A DNA stretch of 64,000 nucleotides from the NCBI GenBank assembly GCA_963971405.1, contig OZ020484.1, positions 37,284,770 to 37,348,769 of the forward strand, read 5' to 3'. This document shows positions 34,864 through 45,904 of this stretch, one piece after another. The position numbers were made by a program, and so were the translations under genes. Below the pieces are notes generated by a model. The model was not told where the DNA came from and did no database searches. It saw only the letters and a program-made list of their open reading frames with translations. How positions within the stretch are numbered: position 1 is the first letter of the stretch; every line of letters begins with the position of its first letter. Source of the DNA: Psococerastis gibbosa (taxonomy: Eukaryota; Arthropoda; Insecta; Psocodea; Psocidae).

Positions 34864-37800
34864 CTAGCATGGCATTTTGGCACTGACTGCAGCGGGATCG
34901 TAGCATAGGGATTCAAAAATACTAACCCCTTCAAGAACAAGTGCTTCCAACCCAAACAAATGGTCATCAGTGGCTTCGGGGAACGTCTCCCGCACAAAGT
35001 CAGCCAATCGCAGCAGATACTCGACGTTGTGACCGCTGCCTCCGGAGCTGCAGAGGATTTGCTCGGCGATGTCCGTCAGCGGGCTGTCCCCGAGCCAGTG
35101 CCTGCTGGAGGGGGTCGCCACGTACAGGATAACGGGGAAGGGCGTCGTCGAGCTGTGCCGCGGGTGGAACGTGGATAGCGTCGTGCGGTAGCCGCCCAGG
35201 TCACATTCTCGATTATTCAGGTACGGCAACGCTGCTTCGCCCGTTACTTTGAATGCTTGGCCCCAAACAACACCCTGGAAAAACAAATTAAACCTTTCTT
35301 GATCAATAACTGAGGTGGCATATTGTGCAATGAACGATTGAGATTCAGGAACAACAGCTGTACTTTTGTACGTTGTTCGTACGTTTGTTCATGTAACCAT
35401 GGCATCGTGAAATGGTTTGGAAGGTCATCACTTTCGTGGTCCAGCCTCGTCGTCCAGACAAAGTGGTGCATAAAACTAGGATGGATTTACACAGGCAATC
35501 ACACGAATAACAGCTCAAACGCCAGAGGAAATCTTAGCGTAAAGAGAAGTAAGTTACAGATACAGTGGGACCATGCAGGAAGATAGCGGAACAGTTTATT
35601 CGATTTTGTAAATGTATACGTTTATGCAAATATTGGAAGAAACAAAAGGTTTCACTATTTTTGTCCGCTACTAGTATATATGAAAATATCACGCAAATTG
35701 GCTCGTAAACTTTCCATTTTACCCAGCACACTTGCAAATCAAATTATTTGCCAAAACAAGTAGTTGGCTATAATGAAAATAATAGCATAGCCATGTTTCC
35801 TTATCAGTTTATCACTAGAAAATTAACAACAGTGCCAGGCATACGTGCCATAGCAAACGAGACGGCATGCAGCTGTTATTGCAGACCTGCAGTGGCCATT
35901 TTAATACTATCTATAAGTGCTGGGAATACAATATATACCGTACAATAGGCTACGCTATACTTGGCTTACCGTCATTCATTCATTCATCAGTCATGCCTAA
36001 TTAATTCAGAGTTCAGTAAGGGAACTATTTTATTACAGAAACAATAACTTACTACATGGAATTTAGGTCATATGACACAGTATATAGTACTGCAGCTGTT
36101 TAGGCACCTATTCAAAAGGCGAAAAGAATAGGAAACAATTGTTTCTTCCACAATATATCAATACAATCAGGGTACCTTCACTTCCCACCCCTCCTCGCAG
36201 TATAAAATAATATTAGTGCACATCCCCTTCCAAATGCAGTATGCACCCAGTTGTCAAATTGCTACTAAGCCTCCGAGATAAAATCTTAGAAGTCTACGCA
36301 CTACGCTGAAGCTGTCGAACGAAGAGGCCGAAGAAACGTCCGCTTTCATATCGACCACAGTCCATCGGACATCAGTTCTGATTCTACAGCTTCACCATCT
36401 GACTGCCGCCGTGATTAGGCTATAATATATTACATATATAGGTACATGTAATATATTATGCTATACATGTATTATGCCTCAACGAGTACATGTATAACTC
36501 CTAATAAAAATAAATAAATATTGAATTTTTTGTTCTATTACTAAGCCAACCTAGTGGAGTTAGGGCTATAAAGCCCTCTCTTACACTCAACTAGGAAGAC
36601 CCGGGACCACCTGCGTTGCATGCTCTCCGAAGCATGGCCAGAAAAAGTCGCAAGTGTGGGACTCGAACCTTTCGGGTGGAATTCGGAGTCTGCACCATCA
36701 CTCTACATGTCCTGAATGTGCTAAAGATGTACTAAAGAAACATTTGTTTATTGAAAGATGGACCGCAAAACCCTTGACTTTCATACTGCAGCTTATCTTT
36801 TCGAGTAAGCCTACTCAGATAAGAAAAGGCTTTCTACGGAGGTCAACAAGACAATGACCTACTTAATGAACCATTAAATTTAGCAATGACTCAACTTGAG
36901 CCCCCACGGGTCCTACAGTAACGCTTACCAGCACATTTACCAGACGTGTACAAGTCGGCATTCTCCAGATCCAAACGGCATTGGCCAAGCCGAGGCTTGC
37001 TTACAAGTATGTAAGAGTCCGATAAATTGCACAAATTGGCACGAATAGGCTTTATCAGGAATTTTGGTGAATGAACAATAAATTATTATTATTATTATTA
37101 TTTTACTTTGAGACAGGGCAATAAATTATAGCATCAAGAAGATATATCAATTAACTATGTCAGTCTGTTGTATATTACCTTCCAATTAATATTATTAATT
37201 CCGTAATAATATGCACATTCTAAAAAATTGAATGAGCTTGCTGGTGATCAAGGAACGTGTTAAACAACATTGTACAAGACTCCAGTCAATTTCAATTCTG
37301 CCCACACCTCTTTGCAAATTAACCAGGGCAAGGGCACACCGGCAGAGCACTGCCAGTCCCTTCCAATGACGTGTTAATCATTCACAAACACATTAACAAA
37401 TTTTAACTATATAGGATTGCACATTTAGGAAGCCACTGATATCATGTATTTACTGTTTAGCCTATACAATATTGCACAAACTGTGTTTACTACTTCTCAG
37501 ATAGCCCAGGGTAGATAATTTAATTAAAGACATTAAATTATAGTAGAATGAACCCCATTAGAAATGGAAGATAATATGACAGACATTAAAGGAAAAATAA
37601 ATCTGAGCTCGAGGGGTAGGTAGGGGTGGTTTTTAAGGGAGAAATACGGTAAATCTTCATTTCCGACAAAACTACAAGTCCTATGGAAAAACGTCAAATG
37701 CGGAGCTTGGTTACAAACGTGGCCAACTCCATTTTTTTTACAAAATGGGGTTTAGATCCGACCGTGCAGAAAATTTTAATGTCCACCTGCACGTTGTAAA

Positions 37801-40800
37801 ATAAAGTGACAATGCAGCCAGATTGCGCACAGAAGCGCTGAGAAGTCTAGGGTTAGCTATTAAAACTTAATGCAATTTTCAACAGAAAATCCACTCTCCT
37901 GAAAAATTCTACAACTTGGAGTTGGCCATGTTTGTAAACAGCCTCCTCAAATATCAAAAAGGTAGGTAGTAACTTTACTGATTACACTTTTTTCACATAA
38001 CCTCAAATTTTATGAGAAAAATGCCAAAAACCAGGGTTTTGGTTTTTTATTTATAACTTGCACAACAATAAAAAAATTTACGTGCGAATTGGGGAAAACT
38101 TACCTTTTTATGTTCTAAATACACTGTAATTTTTTTGAATTAAAATATTAATTTTTTCCAACTAATTTTGACTATGTATGGAAAAAGCATCCTAATTTTC
38201 AATCGAAAAATCTCACGTCGAAATGTCTATTTTTTTTAAAAATTATGTGAGCTTTTTGTTCGTTGAAATCTCTACTTTCCGATGGTATAAAAAACAATAT
38301 ACCCTATTGTGCAAAATTTTCTTAAAAAATGCAAAAAACGAAATCGAAAAATGATGTCTTTAATATTTAAAACATTTTTTTTTTTTACAAAAAGATTAAT
38401 CGCATAGGCTACAAACAATTTAATGAATGTATCCGATTGACCTTTTCAGTCGCATCTGTAGGTTATTACCCGTGATGAGTACGACACGTCTCCAATTGCA
38501 TGGCGTGTAAAGACTCGCACAAGTGCAAGCACGTTACCACCTGGCCATCGAAGTCAATGCATAGTCCGGTCAATTTAGTTTACCGAGTCCCTATAGTTAT
38601 ATCTGCGTCTATCAGCTCTAAAATAAAAATAGCAATATTTTCGTTCTTAAATATTATGTTTTACGTTACATAACCTAAAAAAATAAAATCGAATGATATT
38701 TTAGTACAATATTAGATGCGAGTTATTGTAATTTTGGATGACTACATTGGCCGGACTATATTTTAAATATTAAAGACATCATTTTTCGATTTCGTTTTTT
38801 GTATTTTTTAAGAAAATTTTGCATAGTAGGGTATACTGTTTTTATACCATCGGAAAGCAGAGATTTCAACGAACAAGAAGCCCACCTAATTTTTTAAAAA
38901 AAATCGACATTTTGACGTGAGATTGATTTTTTGATTGAAAATTAGGATGCTTTTTCCATATATAGTCAAAATTAGTTGGAAAAAATTAATATTTTAATTC
39001 AAAAAAATTACAGTGAATTTAAGGTATTTAATTTAGGTAAGTTTTCCCCAATTTTCACGTAAAAAATTTTTTTATTGCGAAAGTTAAAAATAAAAAATCA
39101 TGTTATTTGACGTTTTTCCATAGGACTTGCAGTTTTGGTCGGAAATGAAGATTTACCGTATTTCACCCTTAAAAACCACCCCTACCTACCCCCCGAACTC
39201 AGATCGCCCGTAATTTATTTTTCCTTTAATGTCTGTCATATTATCTTCCATTTCCAATGGGTTTCATTCTACTATAATTTAATGGTTTTTTTCACAATTT
39301 TTCAGGGGATCTACCCTGGGCTAAGAGAACCCCCTCCTAGTATATTTCTTGAAAGGATATTTTTTATTTAGGGGCGGCCGGAGAAGGAATTCATGAATCA
39401 ACTGAAGAAGGAGGACGCAGAAGCTCCAACGTACCAAAAGGAAGAGGAAGGCACAAGACCGAGCGAGCTGGAGAATGATATGCAGAGAGTTGCTGACAAC
39501 CAATCTCTGAAATTGTGATCTCAGAAGATTTATTTATATTTAATGAGAAATAATTTATCTAGCCTACTTTAAATTTAACATGCTACAGTAGTATAGTAGC
39601 AGGGGAGAAATTTAAATAACACGGCACCACGATCTATAGGTGTGGCCTATAAAACTAGTCTTCTATACGGCCTATACATACTGATGGCTTCTACAACTTA
39701 TAAAAACGCAATGATCATCGCGTAAGACTTCCGACAGCCTACATGATCGGAGTGCCCTTATTAATACGAAACTCGGTTATCAGGAAATAATTTTTGATAA
39801 GTCACGCAGTCTGCAATGAAACTAAAGTATTCTGTAGGTGTATGACTAGTGACTGGTGCATCAACCTCATTTTGTTATCTAATAGAAGGCTAGACTCGTA
39901 ATTATCTGATTATCTGAAATGTGCATGATTTTGCCGATTTTTTATCATTTTAATTTTGAAAAATATCCGTGTATAGTATCAGTAACCCATGATTCAATTT
40001 AAGCACACCCGTCACGAGAATGCTGGAATGTTTACGAATTGGCATACTGCAAATCTACAGGCTTATATATAAATATATATAGCCAAATATTGAAAGTAGC
40101 CTACATAGGCTTCCATGAATGAAATGTTTTGAAAGAGCTCTCACAAAGTTAGAAATCTAGTTTTTCTTCGGCAGTATTATATTTCAACCATAAAACTATA
40201 GCTTTGCTTACCTCGCTGTCTTCCACTAAGGTTGCCACTCGCCCCGGCTGAAACCAAGAAAACAACACCTTGACATATATATACTATTGTGGTCGGATGT
40301 CAAAATACAGTAATATTTATGTAATCAATGAAGAAGCTAGAATTTCATTAGGCGGGTATTCCACATACGTCAATCGTCAATGAAAAATTGAAAAATGACG
40401 TTTTAGCAGACATTATAGACATACTAAAAATTCTGCTACCACGTCAATTTACGTCATTGTTACGTCATTTTTCAATTTTTCATTGACGATTGACGTATGT
40501 GGAATACCCGCCATACGCATGTTTACATCGAGTAGACGCGGTAGATTGGACCAATTCTTTCAATATTCAATATTACCCGTTACAATACAGGCCATTATGA
40601 ACACACTGTCAGACATCCTCTGTAAACGTATAGTACAGCATAGTAAACATGGAAGGTAAACTGGAGAGCTACATGCTACTACCATGAGATACAGTACGAG
40701 GCAGGTAGCAGAGAAAGGGTCCAGGACTGCCGATTTTGGCAGCGGCTAGATGAATTACGGTACGATATTAGGTGCCCATTCCATTGACCGGCTAGGGCTA

Positions 40801-43800
40801 TTTACAAAAACAGTGACGTGGTAGCAGACATTCAAGACTTAGGCGGGGTTTCCACCGACCTCGCATTGCAGAATTGAAGGAAATGTTTATTTTCCTCTAT
40901 GCCATAGTTAAAATTGATCAATGATCATACAGTAAAATCACAAACAAACTAAAATTAAAAAATGGCGTCATGGGATATGTTAAGTACAAACATTTTAATA
41001 GATTTATATAAAAAGAAAAATTCTAATTTCCGTCAATGTCATTTGCATTCTGCAATGCGAGGTCGGTGGAAACGTCACCTAAGTCTTGAATGTCTGCTAC
41101 CACGTCACCGTTTTTGCAAATAGCCCTAGCCGGTCGGTGGAATGGGCGCCTTAACAAAATTTACCCAAGTCCGAATAATAATTTCAAATGCATCGACCTA
41201 CAACCTGACATTTTTGTGGCTTTAACCGCCGAAAACATGGAAATCCCTCCATATAATAATTTATGTTGTATGCTTGAATAAGTAGCCGAGTTAAAATTAG
41301 GCTATGAGGCCAACAACTGTGTAACTTGGTGGATTTGGGAACATTGTGGTTCACGAATAGACCGAAATTAGAGGATATGGAAAAAACTGGGCTTGGCGGG
41401 ATTCGAACCCACGATCTACGCCTAGCCGAGGCGTCGTCTTAACCGCTGGACCACAAGCCCCGACAAGTCCAGTACCAGTCCAGTCACGGATAGACAGTTA
41501 ACCGTTATTTAGGGCCTACGAGAACAGTTCCAAACTTAGACTGTAAATGAAATTGAACCAATATATTACAAAATATTTTATAAATGTCAACATCATTCTT
41601 TAATCTGGTAGCGTAGCTTTATTAGCTAAATTTTTCATTTGTAAAAGGGGCAGGGGGTTAAACCACTTTAGGAGTCAATGACCTATTTACAAATGGTTAA
41701 GCCAAGCAGTGCGACGTTTTAACGCCTTGAGATGATAGGCCTACCACCACGGACTCAGCACGTGAGCAAATGTGGAACGTCTGCCAAGAATGCCGCAGCT
41801 ATAAGAGCAGATGATTCAAATATTAACGGTGACCCTGGGCAAATACATATATTACCCGTCGTTAATTTCACTAATAATTTGCAAATTAAGCTAAAACGAC
41901 GAGCATGTGATCTCAATCAGGCTAATATTTCAATGGAGCCTTTATATGCCAGAGGCCCAAGCATGTGATTCAACTCCATAATCACCGATAACTTAATTCA
42001 ATAAATGCCATTATTTTTAACGAAACCTCAATAATTTCAAGAGAGTTAAAATATAATTTAATGCAAGATGGAGCCTAATCGGAATCTCATCTATACGATG
42101 TACAATAATAACATCAAGTAGGCCTGCATTACTAAAGATTCTACGTAGCCTACACGTGAAAATAAAAAGCCGTCCGAAAACGTGATTAGAATAGTGTTTT
42201 CTGACTATAGAGATGGCAAATAGGCAGTCTTGGTTGTATATGACAGTGCCACACTGATGGCAACGTGCAATATACTTTTCTGCACATGATCAATGAGCCA
42301 GATAAAATAACGATTCAAGTCATGGCGTTACTATTGCGATTAACATATGATTTTTAATTCATTCCAATCGGTACCTACTGGGTGCCTGGGTACCTGTCAT
42401 CCTCAAAGAAGCGCAAATAAATATGCAACATGGTGGTACAGTAGGTACAATAATAATTAAAGATAGATCTGAAATCTTCCTCATAGGCGCTTATTCCACC
42501 GACATCAATAGTTCACTATTGACATGTTTGACGTGGTATCAGACATTAAAGACAGTGTAAAAATGTCTGCTACCACGTCAATATCAGCAATATTTAGACT
42601 ATTGACGTCGGTGGAATAAGCGCCATATCAGCATAAAAAATCCTTCCAGAGGGAACTTAACAAAGCAACGGTACGAGTACTAGCTTTGCTGTTTATAAAT
42701 TAGTATAGGTACCTTATTAGATTATTATGAGTAACTACTGTAATAATAATAATAATAATGCGTGTATTTATCAAAAAACATTACAAATTTTACTAAACCG
42801 GTACCATAAAGCCAAAAAGGCGTGTTGGGATCACCACAGTAGTTATATGGTAAATACTTGTCCAAGGATTGCCTCGATTTTTCCTATCCTAAAGCACTGG
42901 ATTAATTTATGGGACAATTGTACAGTCTACAGTGGACAGCCCAAAATGATATTGAACTATACAATAATGTCAATATGTCATGGTATGCAATGCATTGGGG
43001 CACGGATTACATGATTACGTTTCCTTGCTTGAAAGAGCAATTTGATTGGCTTTGTTACTCTATTTAACACCTAAAACATACCTGAAGTTAGGAAGCATTT
43101 TTCTGTCTTTACGACGAATATTTACTGTTAAATTGGACTTTGCGCAAAAAACGAGTGGCATTGTCATCCCGCTGAGGGGTAGGGGGATCTCTGAATGGGC
43201 CTGAAGGTCGCTGTTACGGAGCTCTACTGTCACTTGTCAGGAACAGACAGCCAAAACTAATTTCTGTCATTATTTTCTTATTAATTGATATTGTTCTTCA
43301 ATTGTAGTAAATTATTGGATAAGAATGTCAGTATCAACTTAAATTTTGTTTTGTTTAATCCTCCTAATTTTCATGTTCAGAAGAAATGTTTATTTTTATT
43401 TTTTAGGGACTGCAACATTGGCGTAAATTCTCAAAATTTCTGGGGGGGGGGCCTTAGGACCCTAAGACTTTGATCCCCCGGAGAAAAAAAAAATCGATAA
43501 ATGGGCCCAAACTAGTGAGGTTTTACACATATTATACCTTGGAGAAAGGCCCGGGGTCTCCCCCGAAGAAAAAATTGATGAATAGGCCCAAATTCTGGAG
43601 GTTTTACGCATTTTGCAAGCAGTACAGTTGAGATTTTACAGACGAATACATACTGAGGGGGTCTCCCCCGAAGAAAATTTTTGAAAAATTGGTCTGAAAT
43701 ATTGGGGTTTTAAGCATTTTGAGACATATATTTTTGTGAAAGTACTTGGTCAATATGTTGATTTTTTTCGTGATGTCTTTCATATGAAATAAGCATCATA

Positions 43801-45669
43801 CCAAGAATTAATTTCCCTTTCGTTATTGTGGATTGTATTGGCCTTTCGCCTTCATAACGTCTTTGTTAACAGAAATCCTGGGGGGGGGGGGCCGGGGGGG
43901 AAAATTGGAAAAAATAGTTCTGAAAATTGGGGTTTTCAGCATTTTTAGTAATATATTTTGATTTTTTTCATGTAAAATAAGCATACTAAGAATTAATTTC
44001 CCTTTCATTATTGTGGATACTATGCCTTTAGCCTCCATAACGTCTTTGTCACCAGAAATCCTGGGGAGGGGGGGGGCTACGGGTGGACCTGGGGGGGCAT
44101 TACGCCAATGGACTGCAATAAATCATTGACTGTTGCTTACCTTGCCATCGGTGCCGCGATGTGTGGTGTTGCCTTGCCAGAAACGTCGGGACACCCCTTG
44201 GACACAGCCAGTCATGGTCTCGGAGAACTGGAACCCCTGGTGCCAGCACAGGGACCCGTACCCGAACACCCAAAGACCCGAGTGACCCATCTCCTCCACA
44301 TTACTATAACAGGCCCGATGACTGGTCGGAGACCTGCTCGGTGCAGGGGACCCGCTGCAACATGAATAAACCCGATAACATCGTGAGACACACCCACCTT
44401 TAGCCCCACTTTCCTTATTTGTCTAAAGTCACAGGAAATATCAATGGTAGAGCTGCCATTGAGACATTACGATATAGAAGAAGCGTTATTCTAAATTTTA
44501 ATACATAATATATGCGGCCATCACTAACAAACATTGGGCACTGTTAAATAGAACTCCATCCGCACCATGCTGTCCGCTTTTTATACCAACCCATTTCTAT
44601 ATGAACTATACTGCCAATCGGAGACAGCCACATACTTTCATACGTATCAAAACGTAAAGGAACACTTCTTCTTTCATGGAATATTTGATTTTTTACACCC
44701 ATAATTCAATCGACTTCGATGGCCAGGTGGTAACGTGCTTGCACTTGTGCGAGTCTTTACATGCCATGCGATCGGAGACGTGCCGTAACTCAACACGGGT
44801 AATAACCTACAAAGGCGATATGCGAATAACCTTTTTTTTTTTTTTTTTTTTTTAAAAATCCCTCTCACCTAAATTACAGAATTTAGAAAAATTGGACTTG
44901 GCGGGATTCGAACCCACGGTCTACGCCTATCCGGGGCATCGTCATAACCGCATAGTCCAGTTTTTTCTAAATCATCTAATTTCGGTTAAAACCAAAGTTA
45001 TAGTTTAATGTCAGTGTTATATACTATAGCACATAACACTGCAATATATTTTTCCCCTCATGCTTAAGATACAAAATATGTAATGTGTCTGTCTGTTGTA
45101 TAACGCATCCGTTCATCATTTAGGTTACAAAAACTAACCCCAGGAAATATAAAAAAAAAGGTTAAAAACTTCACAATAAGCATGTAAAAAGTACTATACT
45201 AAAAAAAATTCTCATGTTCAGAATATATGAAAGTACCTATTCATAAAAATTATATGTATGGAAACAATTTTGTGAAGGGCATATCAGAATGCTGAAAAAA
45301 GTTTTCACATATTATAGCCTATGAAAATATCTCAAAATTAACCTTAATAATGCCAAAGTCGGACTTCATCAACATGACATTGACATATATAGTATAATTG
45401 CTGAATAGTATAAGGCTCTGCCGTTAAATATTTTTTTCTCATTCTACAGTATCAATGTAGGCTGAGGTCAAGGTGAAGGCTTATAAATCTACTAAATAAA
45501 TCTACTACAATACTATATCAAAGGTTTTAGGGAATTGTACCCACCAATAGGAAGAAGAAGAGACAGACATAGAAGACGTCATAGATGACGTATCATCCAT
45601 CGTGAAGGCAGCTGGGGCCTCTTCATCAGACTGATTGACATTTAGACTATCTCCCATCCCGTCCGCCAT
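34864..45669 (-). CDS. CHAC1: ChaC-type glutathione-specific gamma-glutamylcyclotransferase
   Basis: Four coding exons join in phase: 45669-45545, 44354-44141, 40247-40212 (36 bases) and 35274-34864, giving 261 residues. The enzyme cleaves glutathione to 5-oxoproline and Cys-Gly in the cytosol. The N-terminal 64 residues are Ser/Pro-rich and family-variable. The nucleotide-like fold begins WVFGYGSLCW (residues 70-79) with the YGSL substrate loop, then SRRFWQGNTTHRG (97-109) and, from the mini-exon, PGRVATLVEDSE (114-125). YLNNRECDLGGYRTT contains the expected catalytic Glu148. DIAEQI, SGHNVEYLLRLADF and DDHLFGLEALV complete the family pattern. The SGHN-type C-terminal half and extended N-terminus are closer to vertebrate CHAC1 than CHAC2, but the symbol is provisional. 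Introns carry many MITEs; one starts 30 bp from the exon 2 donor. In mammals CHAC1 is stress-induced; nothing here tests that. Confidence 0.93.
36540..36712 (-). mobile_element. SINE-2 copy
   Basis: The reverse complement has the tRNA-like head (GTGCAGACTCCGAATTCC, then GGTTCGAGTCCCAC) and the GGGCTTTATAGCCCTAACTCC body, ending CTTAGTAATAGAAC. It lies in ChaC intron 3. Confidence 0.75.
37502..39323. mobile_element. 1.8-kb long inverted-repeat (foldback) element
   Basis: The ends TAGCCCAGGGTAGAT and ATCTACCCTGGGCTA are inverted. Long arms then mirror each other: ATTATAGTAGAATGAA, TCTTCATTTCCGAC, CTATGGAAAAACGTCAAAT and TTTTTCCATA..TAGTCAAAAT all recur inverted. The left arm carries about 300 bp (37700-38030) absent from the right. 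The loop holds another repeat (38403-38578). No transposase frame is present. It lies in ChaC intron 3. Confidence 0.78.
38403..38578. repeat. Interspersed repeat R3 (possibly tRNA-related) in the foldback loop
   Basis: Copies lie at 38403-38578, at 44697-44830 (opposite orientation) and, diverged, at about 57885-58020. On the reverse strand of this copy a box A-like TGGCCAGGTGGTAACG is followed by TGCTTGCACTTGTGCGAG. A clear box B is not seen, so tRNA origin is only a suggestion. Confidence 0.6.
39372..39518 (+). CDS. Possible terminal coding exon of an unidentified plus-strand gene
   Basis: After a pyrimidine-rich acceptor (ttttttatttag) a phase-0 frame of 48 codons ends in TGA at 39516-39518. 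It reads GRPEKEFMNQLKKEDAE near the start and ENDMQRVADNQSLKL at the end. The composition is charged and Gln-rich, clean for an exon and unlike the AT-rich surroundings. It lies 48 bp right of the large foldback, antisense to ChaC intron 3. No upstream plus-strand exon was found, so it could be a stranded exon of a disrupted gene or a transposon piece. Family not recognised. Confidence 0.35.
   Translation, partial: GRPEKEFMNQLKKEDAEAPTYQKEEEGTRPSELENDMQRVADNQSLKL
40351..40512. mobile_element. PIF/Harbinger-like MITE H5 (short subfamily)
   Basis: 162 bp; GGCGGGTATTCCACATACG and its inverse form the ends, with CAATCGTCAATGAAAAATTG arms around a centre carrying GCAGACATTATAGACA and CTACCACGTCAAT. 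Flanked by TTA on the left and ATA on the right. It begins about 100 bp upstream of the ChaC mini-exon acceptor. Confidence 0.78.
40771..41150. mobile_element. PIF/Harbinger-like MITE H2
   Basis: 380 bp flanked by TTA at 40768-40770 and 41151-41153. The ends GGTGCCCATTCCATTGACC and GGTCGGTGGAATGGGCGCC are inverted. The interior matches H1, including GATCAATGATCA and AAAATTAAAAAATGGCGTCA. It lies in ChaC intron 2. Confidence 0.82.
41388..41460 (-). repeat. tRNA-like head of SINE-1, fully foldable copy
   Basis: On the minus strand a seven-pair acceptor stem (GGGCTTG with CAAGCCC), a D-arm, an ACGCC/GGCGT anticodon stem with loop TCGGCTA, and a T-arm with GGTTCGAATCCC are all present, followed by a T6 run. 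Position 33 is C rather than T, and other copies differ in the loop, so this is better read as a SINE head than a tRNA gene. The 3' CCTCTAATTT body is shared with the 3223 copy. Confidence 0.65.
42486..42624. mobile_element. PIF/Harbinger-like MITE H6 (139 bp)
   Basis: Flanked by ATA at 42483-42485 and 42625-42627. The ends are GGCGCTTATTCCACCGAC and its inverse, with internal TTGACGTGGTATCAGACATT and ATGTCTGCTACCACGTCAA arms. It shares ends and the GTGGTA(G/T)CAGACATT core with the larger H1-H4 but not their middle. Confidence 0.85.
43416..44110. mobile_element. hAT-like MITE beside ChaC exon 2
   Basis: 695 bp with perfect 11-bp inverted ends (CATTGGCGTAA) and an 8-bp duplication GACTGCAA at 43408-43415 and 44111-44118. 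The interior has G runs, TTTTACGCATTTTG-type modules and a duplicated ACGTCTTTGTTAACAGAAATC / ACGTCTTTGTCACCAGAAATC block. The element ends 30 bp from the ChaC exon 2 boundary at 44141. Confidence 0.88.
44697..44830. repeat. Interspersed repeat R3, second copy
   Basis: GACTTCGATGGCCAGGTGG, TAACGTGCTTGCACTTGTGC and ACGGGTAATAACCTACA match the reverse complement of 38403-38578. A SINE-1 element abuts its right edge, possibly an insertion into it. It lies in ChaC intron 1. Confidence 0.62.
44831..44959 (-). mobile_element. Complete tRNA-derived SINE-1 with poly(A) tail
   Basis: Read on the minus strand: a tRNA-like head (44959-44894) with box B GGTTCGAATCCCGCC, a short unrelated body (TAAATTCTGTAATTTAGG), then a run of about 22 A (44852-44831). 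This tail establishes SINE-1 as a retroposon and explains the other tRNA-like copies in the window. Confidence 0.75.
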
Positions 45670-45730
45670 TGCCACGAGACATCAATTACCTAAAACACCC
45701 GCAAAACTAACAACAGTACTACATGTAGCC

Positions 45731-45894
45731 CAAGGCCGTGCCCAGGTTTTGATTTCGGGGGGGGGGTCCAAAAAAAAATTTACGTAATTTATTAATGAAT
45801 TAATGGATAAATTCTTCAAATCATACAGGTAAAAAAATTATTTCGGGGGGGGGGAGTCCGGACCCCATGTACCACCCCCCTGGGCACGGCCATG
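45731..45894. mobile_element. hAT-like MITE just upstream of the ChaC start codon
   Basis: 164 bp flanked by the perfect 8-bp duplication ATGTAGCC (45723-45730 and 45895-45902). The ends CAAGGCCGTGCCCAGG and CCTGGGCACGGCCATG are inverted with one mismatch. It lies 61 bp upstream of the ChaC ATG, so it is in the 5' untranslated region or proximal promoter. Confidence 0.88.
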
Positions 45895-45904
45895 ATGTAG
45901 CCTA

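Noticed and set aside
34941-35178. Plus-strand frames over the ChaC region
   Set aside because: Exact antisense of ChaC exon 4, whose protein match is unambiguous.
41388-41460. Functional tRNA gene at the SINE-1 head
   Set aside because: It folds well and is followed by T6, but position 33 is C, the anticodon loop differs among copies, and the 3' body is shared with other dispersed copies, one of which ends in poly(A).
41732-41968. Plus-strand 78-codon frame (..HVSKCGTSAKNAAAIRADDSN..)
   Set aside because: Fairly protein-like but no recognisable family, splice partner or second copy; might be a transposon ORF end. Left unannotated.
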